DNA of 64,000 nucleotides from Shimia biformata (GTDB lineage: Bacteria; Pseudomonadota; Alphaproteobacteria; Rhodobacterales; Rhodobacteraceae). Made by a program: the position numbers and the translations under genes. Each line of letters opens with the position of its first letter. Position 1 is the stretch's first letter. The DNA lies in NCBI RefSeq assembly GCF_016888515.1, contig NZ_JAFEJK010000003.1, forward strand, positions 124,001 through 188,000. The letters run 5' to 3'. This document shows, piece by piece, positions 16,884-25,613 of this stretch. Below the pieces are notes generated by a model, which was not told the DNA's origin, did no database searches, and worked only from the letters and a program-made list of their open reading frames with translations.

Positions 16884-17434
16884 CGCAATACTCCCCACAG
16901 GATCGCCCCAACGATCAGCGCCACCACTGGCAAGGCAACCAGAGCGGCAATCAGGGTCAGGTGCGGGTTTGCAGGCGTGCGTGTTTCCCCGGCGCGCGAC
17001 ACTGACCCGACGGTGGCCGCGCTGGGCAGGGGGTCGAAGCTGAAGTCGGCCTTGGCCTGTTGAAAATCCCCAAGCAGCATCAGGCGCGGGTCCGGGACCA
17101 GCTGCGTGGCGGTGCCGCCGAAGGCGCGGGAGTAAAGCACGATCACCACGCCCTGCGCCTGATCCAGCGCCGGGGCGTGGGGCGCGACCTGGTCCTCGGG
17201 CACTCCGGCACCGTCGATTAGAAAACCGGCAAGGCCCAGGTCGGCGATTTCGGACATGCGGAACAGGTCGACGTGACCGCCATCCAGCGCAGCCACACCA
17301 AAAAGATGCGCCACCGCCGCACCGTCGACCCGGTCTTCGGTTTTCAGGAATTCAACCTCACCCGGGCGCGGTTCGAACCCAAAGACCCGGACGCGCCCGG
17401 TCTCGTGTTCCGATACCGCCAGCGCCCCGGTCAT
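16880..17434 (-). CDS. Hypothetical protein with C-terminal membrane anchor
   Basis: A 184-residue protein with a soluble N-terminal part of about 150 residues (VRVFGFEPRPGEVEFLKTED, GVAALDGGHVDLFRMSEIAD, VVIVLYSRAFGGTATQL) and a single membrane helix at the extreme C-terminus (LTLIAALVALPVVALIVGAI). I do not recognise the soluble domain. Start and stop overlap both neighbours by 4 bases. Tail-anchored topology places the soluble part in the cytoplasm, near PyrB and PyrC. Confidence 0.7.
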   Translation of the reverse strand: MTGALAVSEHETGRVRVFGFEPRPGEVEFLKTEDRVDGAAVAHLFGVAALDGGHVDLFRMSEIADLGLAGFLIDGAGVPEDQVAPHAPALDQAQGVVIVLYSRAFGGTATQLVPDPRLMLLGDFQQAKADFSFDPLPSAATVGSVSRAGETRTPANPHLTLIAALVALPVVALIVGAILWGVLR

Positions 17435-17532
17435 CCCGCCACCCAGACCATCAGCCCGACAATGGCAAACAGCACGATCAGGGCTACCATGGCCACCATG
17501 CCGGATGCGCGCGGGTCCTTGGGGTCTTCCAT
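17431..17532 (-). CDS. 33-residue single-helix membrane protein
   Basis: A short gene: MEDPKDPRASGM followed by one strongly hydrophobic helix (VAMVALIVLFAIVGLMVWV) and AG. A GGAGG site inside the end of pyrB precedes the ATG (spacing about 10), and its stop overlaps the next start by ATGA. Position between pyrB and the other membrane genes and clean translation signals argue that it is real. Probably a small inner membrane partner protein. Confidence 0.65.
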   Translation of the reverse strand: MEDPKDPRASGMVAMVALIVLFAIVGLMVWVAG

Positions 17533-17536
17533 GGGC

Positions 17537-18490
17537 TCAGGCCTCCACCGGTTCGGCCCGCGCCGCGCGCAGGTTGCGCGCCAGTAGGTCCATCGCGGCC
17601 ATGCGGACCGCAACCCCCATCTCGACCTGCTCCTGGATGACGGACCGGTTGATGTCGTCGGCAATCTCGCCGTCAATCTCGACCCCGCGGTTCATCGGGC
17701 CGGGATGCATAACGATGGCGTCGGGCTTGGCGAAAGCCAGCTTCTCGGCGTCCAGCCCATAGCGGTGGTAATACTCGCGTTCCGAGGGGATGAACCCGCC
17801 ATCCATGCGTTCCTTCTGAAGCCGCAGCATCATCACCACGTCGACATCGCGCAGCCCTTCGCGCATGTCCTCGTAGACCTCTGCCCCAAACTCGGCGAAT
17901 TGCGCCGGGACCAGTGTCGGCGGCCCGATCAGGCGGATGCGGTTTTCCATCTTGCCCAGCAGGATCAGGTTTGACCGCGCTACGCGGGAATGCGCGACAT
18001 CGCCGCAGATCGCGATGTTCAGCCGGTGCAGCCGGCCCTTGGCGCGGCGGATCGTCAGCGCGTCCAGCAAGGCCTGCGTCGGGTGTTCATGCCGCCCGTC
18101 ACCGGCATTCAGGACCGCGCAATTCACCTTCTGCGCCAGAAGATCGACGGCGCCGGAATGCGGGTGGCGCACGACCAGAAGATCGGGATGCATCGCATTC
18201 AGCGTCATCGCGGTGTCGATCAGCGTCTCGCCCTTTTTGATCGAACTGGCCTGCATCGCCATGTTCATCACATCCGCGCCCAGCCGTTTCCCGGCCAGTT
18301 CGAAACTGGCCTGCGTGCGGGTCGAGTTTTCAAAGAACATGTTGACCTGCGTCAGCCCGCGCAGCGCGTCTGCGTGTTTCACGTCGCGCCGGTTCAGGTC
18401 GACATACTGGTCGGCAAGGTCAAGTATGGCGGTGATCTCGGACGGGTGCAGCGGCTCGATCCCCAGAAGGTGTTTCCGCCGAAAAGCCAT
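17537..18490 (-). CDS. pyrB: Aspartate carbamoyltransferase catalytic subunit
   Basis: PyrB (317 aa) condenses carbamoyl phosphate and aspartate, the committed step of pyrimidine synthesis. The carbamoyl-phosphate loop [20 protein letters not shown] is intact, as are [37 protein letters not shown] and [20 protein letters not shown]. The ATG at 18490 gives the usual N-terminus [12 protein letters not shown]. No regulatory subunit pyrI is near; instead it heads an operon ending with a degenerate dihydroorotase, the arrangement of the PyrB/PyrC' type of ATCase. Confidence 0.97.
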   Translation of the reverse strand: MAFRRKHLLGIEPLHPSEITAILDLADQYVDLNRRDVKHADALRGLTQVNMFFENSTRTQASFELAGKRLGADVMNMAMQASSIKKGETLIDTAMTLNAMHPDLLVVRHPHSGAVDLLAQKVNCAVLNAGDGRHEHPTQALLDALTIRRAKGRLHRLNIAICGDVAHSRVARSNLILLGKMENRIRLIGPPTLVPAQFAEFGAEVYEDMREGLRDVDVVMMLRLQKERMDGGFIPSEREYYHRYGLDAEKLAFAKPDAIVMHPGPMNRGVEIDGEIADDINRSVIQEQVEMGVAVRMAAMDLLARNLRAARAEPVEA

Positions 18491-18556
18491 GCCGCGCTCC
18501 TTCGCATCCAAACTCAGCCGCTTATAGAAACACGCGCCCACACACACAAGCCGCCG

Positions 18557-18632
18557 CTTCCTCTTGCTGGAAAATACCTCGGGGGGAGTTTGAAAATCTC
18601 CGCATTTTCAAACGATGGGGCAGCGCCCCTTT
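18557..18632 (+). repeat. 76-bp structured intergenic repeat, copy 1
   Basis: An element shared with 45081-45156. It has a conserved 5' box (CTTCCTCTTG, then AAATACCTCGGGG), a variable 10-bp stem (GTTTGAAAAT 588-597 with ATTTTCAAAC 604-613, loop of 6; numbers are 18588 etc.), and a conserved 3' hairpin GGGGC-AGC-GCCCC (18617-18629) followed by TTT. It lies in the divergent gap between pyrB and the uracil-DNA glycosylase, ending about 33 bases before the latter. Similar palindromic intergenic elements are, as I recall, widespread in Rhodobacteraceae. Confidence 0.7.
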
Positions 18633-18665
18633 CCCCCGCTTCCACCTGCGCATAATCTCTGGTTC

Positions 18666-19466
18666 ATGGAATCGGGTCTCGACACTCACCTCGACTATCA
18701 CGCGGCGCGTGCCCTGCTGGAATGGCAGGTTGAACTTGGCGTGACCGAGGCGATCCTTGATGTGCCGGTGAACAGGTATGACCTGCCGGACACAGGCCCA
18801 AAGCCCCGGCGGGCTGCCAGTGCCGGGGCCACGGCCGCGCCGGTGGTACAGACCCGCTCTGTCGACCCGGTGGCCGAGGCCAGAAAAGCAGCCGAGGCCG
18901 CGACCGACCTTGACGGTCTCAGGGCGGCCATGGCGGGGTTTGAGCATTGCGACCTGAAAAACGGCGCGCGCAGCCTTGTCTTTTCCGACGGCAACCCGGC
19001 CGCGCGGGTGATGGTCATCGGCGAGGCGCCGGGCCGGGACGAGGACCGCGCGGGCAAGCCCTTTGTCGGCAGGGCGGGGCAGCTTCTGGACCGCATGTTC
19101 GCGGCCATCGACATGGGCCGTGACGCGCAGATGTCGGCGCAGTCGGTCTATATCACCAATGTCCTGCCGTGGCGCCCGCCGCAGAACCGCGATCCGAAGC
19201 CGGAAGAGATCCAGATGATGGTGCCTTTCCTGCAGCGCCATGTCGAAATCGTCGCGCCCGAGGTGCTGGTGCTGATGGGCAACATATCCTGTCAGGCGGC
19301 GATCGAAACACGCGGGATCACCCGTCTGCGTGGCAAATGGCATGAGGCGTTCGGCAAGCCCGCCCTGCCGATGTTCCACCCCGCCTATCTGTTGCGCCAG
19401 CCCCATGCCAAGCGACAGGCCTGGGCTGATCTGCTCAGTCTCAAGGCCCGGTTGGGGCAGGGCTGA
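18666..19466 (+). CDS. Uracil-DNA glycosylase family protein lacking the Fe-S cysteines
   Basis: A 266-residue member of the family 4-like uracil-DNA glycosylases: IGEAPGRDEDRAGKPFVGRA (119-138) is the catalytic pocket, ITNVLPWRPPQNRDP the second motif, and MFHPAYLLRQP (236-246) the third. In Fe-S enzymes four Cys bind a 4Fe-4S cluster. Here only C95 of the first CxxC remains, W169 stands where NVxxC has Cys, and M184/M185 stand in the next site; C209 is elsewhere. The N-terminal 90 residues are extra. Likely a cluster-free UDG class. Its stop overlaps the next start (TGATG). Confidence 0.85.
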   Translation: MESGLDTHLDYHAARALLEWQVELGVTEAILDVPVNRYDLPDTGPKPRRAASAGATAAPVVQTRSVDPVAEARKAAEAATDLDGLRAAMAGFEHCDLKNGARSLVFSDGNPAARVMVIGEAPGRDEDRAGKPFVGRAGQLLDRMFAAIDMGRDAQMSAQSVYITNVLPWRPPQNRDPKPEEIQMMVPFLQRHVEIVAPEVLVLMGNISCQAAIETRGITRLRGKWHEAFGKPALPMFHPAYLLRQPHAKRQAWADLLSLKARLGQG

Positions 19467-20080
19467 TGCGGATCCTGGCGTTTTCCGACATGCATGGGTC
19501 TGCCCGTGTCGCGCGCCAGATCACCGAGGCCAGCGCCAAGGCCGACCTAGTCATCGGGGCCGGGGATTTCTGTAATGCCCGACAAGGGCTTAACGAGGCG
19601 ATGCAGGCCCTGTCCGGGATTGAAGCGCCGCTTGTGCTTGTCCCCGGCAATGCCGAAAGCGCCGGAGAACTGGCCGAGGCCGCGCCGACAGGGGCCACGG
19701 TGCTGCACGGGGCCGGGGTCACGGTGGGCAAGCTGACCGTGTTCGGCCTTGGCTATGGCATCCCCGAGACCCCTTTTGGCGCGTGGTCCTGCGACATGTC
19801 CGAGGACGAGGCCGCCGCGATGCTGGATCATTGCGACCGCGCCGACATCCTTGTTCTGCATTCACCCCCCAAGGGGCTGGCGGACCGCACCTCGCGGGGC
19901 GAGTCGGTCGGGTCCACTGCGATCCGGGACGCGATCGAGCGTGTCCAGCCGCAGCTGGCGGTCTGCGGTCATGTGCATGACTGCTGGGGCGTGAAGGGCA
20001 AGATCGGCGCGACGACCGTTTTCAACCTTGGCCCGCGACCCAACTGGTTCAATCTCGACCGTCGTCGCGTAAACATCTGA
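19466..20080 (+). CDS. Metallophosphoesterase
   Basis: A 204-residue calcineurin-like phosphoesterase. Metal-binding motifs are in order: FSDMHGS (D-x-H), VIGAGDFCN (GD), VPGNAES (GN, with the family's usual H/D position replaced by Ala-Glu), VLHSPPKG (H) and CGHVHDCWG (GHxH), ending in VFNLGPRPNWF. The substrate is unknown; relatives act on phosphodiesters and nucleotides. It overlaps the glycosylase by one base and is followed by moaB, suggesting one transcript. Confidence 0.85.
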   Translation: MRILAFSDMHGSARVARQITEASAKADLVIGAGDFCNARQGLNEAMQALSGIEAPLVLVPGNAESAGELAEAAPTGATVLHGAGVTVGKLTVFGLGYGIPETPFGAWSCDMSEDEAAAMLDHCDRADILVLHSPPKGLADRTSRGESVGSTAIRDAIERVQPQLAVCGHVHDCWGVKGKIGATTVFNLGPRPNWFNLDRRRVNI

Positions 20081-20110
20081 CTTGTATTCCATATTCCGCA
20101 GAAAGTCCCC

Positions 20111-20653
20111 ATGTCCCGCATCAATCCCGACAACCCGTTCATTCCCGTCCGCATCGCCATCCTGACCGTCAGCGACACGCGTGGGCTGGATCAGGACAAA
20201 TCCGGCGATACGCTGGTGAAACGTCTTGAGGATGCGGGCCACACACTGGCCGACCGCAAGATTCTGCCCGATGAGCGTGATTTGATCGCCGATCAGCTGC
20301 GCGCGTGGTGCGCCGACCCCGAGGTGGATGTTGTGATCTCGACCGGGGGCACCGGGTTGACCGGGCGCGATGTCACTGTCGAAGCCCACCGGGATGTCTA
20401 TGAAAAGGAAATCGACGCTTTCGGGACCGTGTTCACCATCGTGTCGATGCAGAAGATCGGCACCTCGGCGGTGCAGAGCCGTGCCACCGGGGGCGTGGCG
20501 GGCGGAACCTATCTGTTTGCGCTGCCGGGCAGCACGGGGGCCTGCAAGGATGCCTGGGACGAAATCCTTGTTCACCAGTTGGACTACCGCCATGCGCCGT
20601 GCAACTTCGTCGAAATAATGCCGCGGCTGGACGAACATTTGCGACGGAAATGA
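20111..20653 (+). CDS. moaB: Molybdenum cofactor biosynthesis protein B
   Basis: A MoaB/MogA-type protein (180 aa) that adenylylates molybdopterin before molybdate insertion. The fold markers are VRIAILTVSDTRG, the MPT-binding loop VISTGGTGLTGRDVT, and TYLFALPGSTGACKDAWDEIL. The size favours MoaB over MogA. It is separate from the moaDE pair at 4.4-5.1 kb and from the mob/moe operon at 34-36.7 kb. Confidence 0.93.
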   Translation: MSRINPDNPFIPVRIAILTVSDTRGLDQDKSGDTLVKRLEDAGHTLADRKILPDERDLIADQLRAWCADPEVDVVISTGGTGLTGRDVTVEAHRDVYEKEIDAFGTVFTIVSMQKIGTSAVQSRATGGVAGGTYLFALPGSTGACKDAWDEILVHQLDYRHAPCNFVEIMPRLDEHLRRK

Positions 20654-20745
20654 TCGTCACGCACGTTTGAAGCGGGAATGCCTTTGAATTTTCTGGCGTT
20701 GGGCGCAGATTGTAGCCCGGCCCGAACAAGAGAGATCGACCGGTA

Positions 20746-22203
20746 ATGAGGTTCCTGCGACAAAGCCTGATGGGGTTGTTCCTGCTGTCCGTGACGGTGG
20801 GGACGCTGCTCTATGCCGGGTACATGATCAAATCTGCGGTCGAAGCCCGGATGGAGCGCCAGTCGATCCGTCCCGAGGGGCGTGAACGCATCTTTGCGGT
20901 GAACGTGGTCAGGGCGGTGCCGGGAACGGTTACGCCCGAACTGACGGCCTATGGCGAAATCCGCAGCCGCAGGACGCTGGATATCCGCGCCGCGACCAGC
21001 GGCACGGTGATCGCACTGTCGCCGCAGTTCGAAGAGGGCGGTCACGTGCAGGCGGGGGACGTTCTGGTGCAGATCGACCCGGCGGATGCGCAATCGGCGC
21101 TGGAAAAGGTGCAGAACGACCTTCTTGATGCCGAGGCAGAGGTGCGCGACGCGGATCGCGCCCTGATCCTAGCACGCGATGACCTTGCCGCCGCCGAGGT
21201 GCAGTCCGACCTGCGGGCGCGGGCCGCGGCACGCCAGGATGATCTGCGCAAACGCGGGGTTGGGACAGAGGCCGCGGTGGAGGCGGCAGACCTGGCCGCC
21301 GCCAGCGCGCGGCAACAGGTGCTGTCGCGCCGTCAGGCGCTGGCGCAGGCCGAAGCGCGTGTGGATCAGGCCGCGACCCGCCTTCAGCGCGCGCGGATAG
21401 GGCTGTCCGAGGCCAAGCGGCGTCTTCGTGACACCGAGATCCGGGCCGAGTTTGCCGGGACCCTGTCCGAGGTCGCGGTGATCGAGGGCGGGCTGGTGAC
21501 CGTGAATGAACGACTGGCCAAGCTGATCGACCCGGATGCACTGGAAGTGGCGTTCCGACTGTCGACGCCGCAATATGCGCGACTGCTGGATGAAAGCGGC
21601 GCGCTGAAGCCGGTGACCGTGCTGGTGACGCTTGATGTGCTTGGGCTGGACCTGGCCGCAAACGGCACGGTGACCCGCGACAGCGCGTCGGTGGGGCAGG
21701 GGCAGTCGGGGCGGCAGCTGTTTGCCCATCTGGACCAGTCTCGCGGGTTGAAACCGGGTGACTATGTCACGGTGCGCGTGGCCGAACCGCCGCTCGACAA
21801 TGTTGTGCAGCTTCCTGCGGCGGCACTGAACGCTGCCAACGAGGTGCTGGTTCTGGGCGAAGGCGACCGGCTTGAGGCGCTGCCCGTGTCGCTTCTGCGG
21901 CGGCAGGGTGATGACGTTCTGGTCCGTGCGACCGGGCTGGCGGGGCGTGAGGTCGTGACCCGGCGGACCCCGCTTTTAGGGGCGGGCATCCGCGTCAAAC
22001 CGCTGCGCCCCGACGATGGCACTGCGCCCGAGGCCCCGGCCACGCTGGAACTGAGCGAGGAACGCCGGGCCAAGCTGGTTGCCTTTGTCGAGGCCAACGA
22101 CCGCATTCCCGACGAGGCCAAGCAGCGTATCCTTGGCCAGCTGGCGCAACCCCGCGTCCCGGCGCAGATGGTCGAGCGGATCGAAGCCCGGATGGGGGGC
22201 TGA
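20746..22203 (+). CDS. RND efflux periplasmic adaptor subunit
   Basis: A 485-residue membrane-fusion protein of the AcrA/HlyD type. It has an N-terminal anchor (SLMGLFLLSVTVGTLLYAGY), a lipoyl-like half (GTVIALSPQFEEGGHVQAGD, VLVQIDPADAQ), a long alpha-hairpin rich in Ala/Glu/Arg (about residues 120-225), and the second lipoyl half (IRAEFAGTLSEVAVIEGGLV). A helical tail of about 45 residues beginning LELSEERRAKLVAFVEANDR follows the barrel, not usual for AcrA. It pairs with the permease 7 bases downstream; no outer-membrane channel gene is adjacent, so TolC-type protein must come from elsewhere. Confidence 0.92.
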   Translation: MRFLRQSLMGLFLLSVTVGTLLYAGYMIKSAVEARMERQSIRPEGRERIFAVNVVRAVPGTVTPELTAYGEIRSRRTLDIRAATSGTVIALSPQFEEGGHVQAGDVLVQIDPADAQSALEKVQNDLLDAEAEVRDADRALILARDDLAAAEVQSDLRARAAARQDDLRKRGVGTEAAVEAADLAAASARQQVLSRRQALAQAEARVDQAATRLQRARIGLSEAKRRLRDTEIRAEFAGTLSEVAVIEGGLVTVNERLAKLIDPDALEVAFRLSTPQYARLLDESGALKPVTVLVTLDVLGLDLAANGTVTRDSASVGQGQSGRQLFAHLDQSRGLKPGDYVTVRVAEPPLDNVVQLPAAALNAANEVLVLGEGDRLEALPVSLLRRQGDDVLVRATGLAGREVVTRRTPLLGAGIRVKPLRPDDGTAPEAPATLELSEERRAKLVAFVEANDRIPDEAKQRILGQLAQPRVPAQMVERIEARMGG

Positions 22204-22210
22204 CGTGGTG

Positions 22211-25200
22211 ATGCGCGGCATACCCGGACCGGCGCAGGGGCTGTTGTCCTATTTTACGCGCCACCGCACGGCGGCGAACCTGCTTTTGATCCTGATGATC
22301 GTTGCCGGGCTTGCCGCGACGCCCCGGATGCGCGCGCAATTCTTTCCCGACGTGATTGTCGACAGCGTTTCGGTCTCGGTCGCGTGGGACGGGGCCGGCG
22401 CCGATGACGTGGACGCGGCGATTGTGCAGGTGCTTGAACCTGCGCTGCTTGCGGTTGAGGGGGTCGCCAGTTCCGAGGCGCGATCGACCGAAGGGAGCGC
22501 AAGGATATCGCTTGAATTCGAACCGGGCTGGGACATGGCGCGGGCGGCGGATGACGTGCAGACCGCGGTGGACACGATTTCGACCCTGCCCGAGGATGCC
22601 GACGATCCCCAGGTCCGGCGCGGTGCGTGGCGTGACCGGGTGACGGATGTGGTCATCACCGGCCCGGTGGCAGTCGATCAGCTGGGGCGGTTTGCAGATG
22701 AGTTCCTGACCCGGCTTTTTGCCGAAGGGGTCACGCGCACCACGATCCGCGGCCTTGCCGCGCCGCGCACGCTGGTCGAGGTGCCGTCGGTCAAGCTGAT
22801 TACCTATGACATCACCATGGCCGAGATCGCGCAGGCCATCGCCGCCGAGGTCGATGCCAACCCTGCTGGCGACGTCGACAGTGCCTCGGCCCGTGTGCGC
22901 ATGGGCACCGAGAAGCGCAGTGCGCGCGAGATTTCCGACATTATCCTGCGGTCCAATCCCGACGGCACCACGCTGACTGTCGGCGACGTCGCCGCAATCA
23001 CGGTCGAGGGCATCGACCGCAACCGCGCCTATTACGTGGGTGAAAACCCGGCCATCTCGATCCGGGTGGACCGCAGCGACAAGGGCGACGCTATTGGCAT
23101 CCAGCGCACGGTAGAGCGGGTTGCGGCCGAAATGCAGGTCACGCTGCCCGAAGGCGTGACTCTGGACCTGATCCGCACACGGGCCGAGGCGATCACGGGC
23201 CGTTTGAACATCCTGCTGGACAACGGGCTGACTGGGCTGGCGCTGGTCTTGGTGTTGTTGTTCCTGTTCCTCAACGCGCGCACCGCCTTCTGGGTTGCGA
23301 TGGGGATTCCGGTGGCCATGCTGGCCGCGATTGCGTTCATGTATGTTGCCGGGCTGACGATCAACATGGTGTCGCTGTTCGGGCTTATCATCACGCTGGG
23401 TATCGTGGTCGATGACGCCATCGTCGTCGGCGAACATGCCGACATGCGCGCCCGCAGGCTGGGCGAGGCGCCGTTCACCGCAGCCGAAAATGCTGCCCGC
23501 CGCATGGCGATGCCAGTCTTTTCCGCCACCCTGACCACGGTGATCGCCTTCTTCAGCCTGACCTTCGTCAGCGGGCATTTCGGCAACCTGATCGCCGACA
23601 TTCCCTTTACCGTGATCGTGGTGCTTCTGGCGTCGCTGATCGAGTGTTTCCTGATCCTGCCGCATCACATGGCGCACGCCCTGCATCACACGGCCAAGGA
23701 ACATTGGTACGACATTCCCAGCCGTGTCGTGAATACCGGGTTCCGCTGGTACCGCGAAAACGTGTTCCGCCCGGTCATGCGTCTTGTGGTCTGGGCGCGT
23801 TATCCGGTTCTGGCCTTCGCGGTGCTGATCCTAGCCTCGCAATCGGTCCTGTTCATCAAGGGCGACGTGCAATGGCGGTTCTGGAACGCGCCGGAACGCG
23901 GCTCGGTCACCGGGAACTTTGCCATGCTGCCGTCTGCGACGCGCGAGGATTCCTTCGCCCAGATGCGCGAGATGCAGCGTGCGGTCGAAGAACTGGGCCG
24001 CGAATACGAAGACCGCTATGGCCGCAATCCGATTGATTTCGTGCTGGCCGAGATCGGCGGCAACTCGGGCCGTCCGCTTTATGGGTCCGAAGCCAAGGAT
24101 GGCGATCTGCTGGGCGGTATCGCGATCGAGTTGATCGACGCGGACCTGCGGCCCTATTCCAGCTTTGCCTTTGTCGCCGAGTTACAGGACCGCGTCGTGC
24201 AGCATCCGCTGGCCGAAACCGTGTCCTTCCGGGGCTGGCGGTCAGGGCCGGGGGGCGAGGCGCTGGATGTGCAGTTCTTTGGTGCCGACAGCGATGTGTT
24301 GAAGGCGGCGTCCGAGGCGCTGAAGGATGCGCTGGTCCGGTTCCCCGAGGTGTCGGCGGTCGAGGACAATCTTGCCTATGACAAGGAAGAACTGATCCTT
24401 GAACTGACCCCGCAGGGGCAGGCGCTGGGCTTCAACGTCGAAGGTCTGGGCCGGGTGCTGCGGCACCGTCTGAACGGGCTTGAGGCCGCGACTTACCCGT
24501 CGGGCCCGCGTACGGCGGAGATTCGGGTGCAGTTGCCGGATGGCGAATTGAACGCCGATTTCCTGGAAGGCAGCCTGATGCGTGCTGCAGGTGGGCAATA
24601 TGTGCCGCTGGCCGACATCGTTACGGTCGAACGCCGGTCGGGGTTCTCGACCGTGCGGCGGGAAAACGGGGTGCGGGTGATCTCGGTCACGGGGGACATT
24701 TCCGAGGACGACCCGGTGCGCGCCGAAGAGATCATGACTGCGCTGCGCACGGACATCCTGCCGCGCATCGCCGAGGAACAGCAGGTTGAATGGCGGCTGG
24801 CAGGGCTGGCCGAGCAAGAGGGCGATTTCCTGACCGATGCCACTTTCGGTTTCGCCATGTGCCTTGTCGGGATCTACCTTGTGCTGGCCTGGGTGTTTTC
24901 AAGCTGGACGCGACCCGTCGTGGTGATGGCGATCATACCTTTCGGGCTGGTCGGGACGATTTTTGGCCATTGGGTGCATGACCTGCCGATGTCGATGTTT
25001 ACGGTCGTCGGCTTGCTGGGCATGACCGGGATCATCATCAACGATTCAATCGTTCTGGTGACGACCATTGACGACTATGCCAAAGATCGCGGGCTGTTGC
25101 CGTCGATCCTTGATGGCACGGCGGACCGGCTGCGGCCGGTGATGTTGACCACGATGACGACAGTTCTGGGGCTGATGCCGCTGTTGTTCGAGCGTTCGCA

Positions 25201-25609
25201 ACAGGCGCAGTTCCTGAAACCGACCGTGATCACGCTGGTCTATGGGCTGGGGTTTGGCATGGTGCTGGTGCTGGTCGTGGTGCCTGCGCTGATCGCGGTG
25301 CAGGCCGACGTCAGCCGTCAGGCGGTGGCGTTCCGGCGCGGGCTGCGGGCGCAGGGTGTGCGGGTTCCGGTGATTCTGGCGGCGCTGGCCACGGCGGGGT
25401 GGGGGGCGCTGACCCTGGGTTATGCGATTGTGACCGGTGCCATGCACCCGCTGCTGACCGCGGCCACCGGACTGTCGGGGGCACTGGCGGGCGTGCTGCC
25501 CGCGCTGGCGCTGTTTGTCATCGGTGCGGCGGTGATCGCGCTGTTGGTTTTTGTCGCCTCGGCGGTTCTGATCGCGTTGCTGCGTCGCCGCCGGCACGCC
25601 CTGACCTGA
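22211..25609 (+). CDS. RND efflux permease with extended C-terminus
   Basis: An inner-membrane proton/drug antiporter of the AcrB type, 1132 residues. Support: TM1 (NLLLILMIVAGLAATPRMRA) with FFPDV, the TM4 acidic pair in LGIVVDDAIVVGEHADMRAR, porter domains, and the TM10-12 block (GLLGMTGIIINDSIVLVTTI). After the usual end at TM12 there is an extra region of about 100 residues with two or three further hydrophobic segments (VILAALATAGWGALTLGYAI; LPALALFVIGAAVIALLVFV) and a basic end. Start: ATG at 22211, with GTG codons at 22205 and 22208 as alternatives. Substrate unknown. Confidence 0.92.
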   Translation: MRGIPGPAQGLLSYFTRHRTAANLLLILMIVAGLAATPRMRAQFFPDVIVDSVSVSVAWDGAGADDVDAAIVQVLEPALLAVEGVASSEARSTEGSARISLEFEPGWDMARAADDVQTAVDTISTLPEDADDPQVRRGAWRDRVTDVVITGPVAVDQLGRFADEFLTRLFAEGVTRTTIRGLAAPRTLVEVPSVKLITYDITMAEIAQAIAAEVDANPAGDVDSASARVRMGTEKRSAREISDIILRSNPDGTTLTVGDVAAITVEGIDRNRAYYVGENPAISIRVDRSDKGDAIGIQRTVERVAAEMQVTLPEGVTLDLIRTRAEAITGRLNILLDNGLTGLALVLVLLFLFLNARTAFWVAMGIPVAMLAAIAFMYVAGLTINMVSLFGLIITLGIVVDDAIVVGEHADMRARRLGEAPFTAAENAARRMAMPVFSATLTTVIAFFSLTFVSGHFGNLIADIPFTVIVVLLASLIECFLILPHHMAHALHHTAKEHWYDIPSRVVNTGFRWYRENVFRPVMRLVVWARYPVLAFAVLILASQSVLFIKGDVQWRFWNAPERGSVTGNFAMLPSATREDSFAQMREMQRAVEELGREYEDRYGRNPIDFVLAEIGGNSGRPLYGSEAKDGDLLGGIAIELIDADLRPYSSFAFVAELQDRVVQHPLAETVSFRGWRSGPGGEALDVQFFGADSDVLKAASEALKDALVRFPEVSAVEDNLAYDKEELILELTPQGQALGFNVEGLGRVLRHRLNGLEAATYPSGPRTAEIRVQLPDGELNADFLEGSLMRAAGGQYVPLADIVTVERRSGFSTVRRENGVRVISVTGDISEDDPVRAEEIMTALRTDILPRIAEEQQVEWRLAGLAEQEGDFLTDATFGFAMCLVGIYLVLAWVFSSWTRPVVVMAIIPFGLVGTIFGHWVHDLPMSMFTVVGLLGMTGIIINDSIVLVTTIDDYAKDRGLLPSILDGTADRLRPVMLTTMTTVLGLMPLLFERSQQAQFLKPTVITLVYGLGFGMVLVLVVVPALIAVQADVSRQAVAFRRGLRAQGVRVPVILAALATAGWGALTLGYAIVTGAMHPLLTAATGLSGALAGVLPALALFVIGAAVIALLVFVASAVLIALLRRRRHALT

Positions 25610-25613
25610 CCGT

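Noticed and set aside
17360-17400. tRNA T-loop-like GTTCGAACCC
   Set aside because: Lies inside a coding gene; no acceptor, D or anticodon stems around it.
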